From Streptomyces fulvorobeus (GTDB lineage: Bacteria; Actinomycetota; Actinomycetes; Streptomycetales; Streptomycetaceae), in contig NZ_BLWC01000001.1 of NCBI RefSeq assembly GCF_013167895.1, forward strand, positions 6,138,001 to 6,202,000: a stretch of DNA of 64,000 bases, read 5' to 3'. The translations under genes were made by a program, and so were the position numbers. Shown piece after piece: positions 63,958-64,000 of the stretch. The first letter of the stretch is position 1. Every line of letters begins with the position of its first letter. The notes beneath the pieces were generated by a model. That model worked only from the letters and a program-made list of their open reading frames with translations. It did no database searches and had not been told where the DNA came from.

Positions 63958-64000
63958 ATGTTGATGCGCACTGACCCGTTCCGTGAACTCGACCGCCTCG
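63958..64000 (+). CDS. hsp18: Hsp18 small heat-shock protein (Hsp20 family), 5' end only
   Basis: ATG 63958 behind GGAGGTG begins MLMRTDPFRELDRL, the usual start of Streptomyces Hsp18 alpha-crystallin chaperones. Only 14 codons are in the window. The divergent RheA-like gene and operator support the call. Confidence 0.85.
   Translation, partial: MLMRTDPFRELDRL

Noticed and set aside
1..64000. CRISPR arrays, tRNA and rRNA genes
   Set aside because: I looked for regularly spaced repeats and for tRNA T-arm sequences such as GGTTCGAATCC and found none that fold.

Overview
The window is high-GC actinobacterial DNA, almost certainly from a Streptomyces chromosome and probably from a chromosome arm. 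The evidence is the GGAGG-type ribosome sites with GTG and TTG starts, paired STAS and RsbW-like ATPase switch genes, CebR-type operators in front of secreted polysaccharide-degrading enzymes, an RheA/Hsp18 heat-shock pair at the right edge, many small secreted proteins, and a heavy load of decayed insertion sequences and broken genes.

Layout. 0.1-12 kb: a LuxR-type regulator, two small secreted proteins, remnants of IS630, IS481 and IS5 transposases, a RidA protein, a two-gene minus-strand unit pairing a putative heme-dependent tyrosine hydroxylase with a catechol-type O-methyltransferase, and a GlxA-type regulator coupled to a DJ-1/PfpI protein. 12.9-24.8 kb: an all-plus-strand biosynthetic cluster. 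It encodes a heme-oxygenase-fold protein, a GCS2-type carboxylate-amine ligase, FAD amine oxidase 1, amidohydrolase 1, an SDR, amine oxidase 2, amidohydrolase 2 and a thiamine-diphosphate 2-oxoacid decarboxylase. The oxidase-amidohydrolase pair is present twice, and I recognise no described pathway with this make-up; it is the best candidate for a new system here. 25-26.5 kb: a GH64 beta-1,3-glucanase with a perfect palindromic operator.

26.6-36.4 kb: mostly decaying DNA (an AraC regulator broken by an 8-bp duplication, YheO-like, ornithine-cyclodeaminase-like and alpha/beta-hydrolase fragments, three transposase remnants) with intact islands: a STAS/ATPase pair, CsbD, GlsB, an AraC/DUF2000 divergent pair and a glycine-rich secreted protein. 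36.5-43.1 kb: an SDR, an ATP-dependent DNA ligase, a second STAS/ATPase pair, an AraC regulator and a secreted endonuclease/exonuclease/phosphatase-fold protein.

45-49.7 kb: an FAD monooxygenase faces a minus-strand ACP-ketosynthase-hydrolase operon whose ketosynthase is frameshifted. 50-54.8 kb: a YbdK-like carboxylate-amine ligase, a macro-domain protein, and a beta-carbonic anhydrase followed by a frameshifted SulP transporter. 56-64 kb: a secreted paralogue of the 2.8-kb protein, a methyltransferase, small and secreted proteins, an RTX-like calcium-binding protein, an AA10 lytic polysaccharide monooxygenase under a canonical CebR-type box, IS5 remnants, and the RheA-like repressor divergent from an Hsp18 gene that runs off the right edge.

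How the genes may work together: the oxidases would turn an amine or amino acid into an imine or 2-oxo acid, the decarboxylase would make an aldehyde and the SDR reduce it, while the ligase and amidohydrolases may add and remove an amide-linked group. This is inference. Several genes differ from intact relatives by single-base indels, often in C or G runs, so a read-level check is needed before calling them all genuine pseudogenes.
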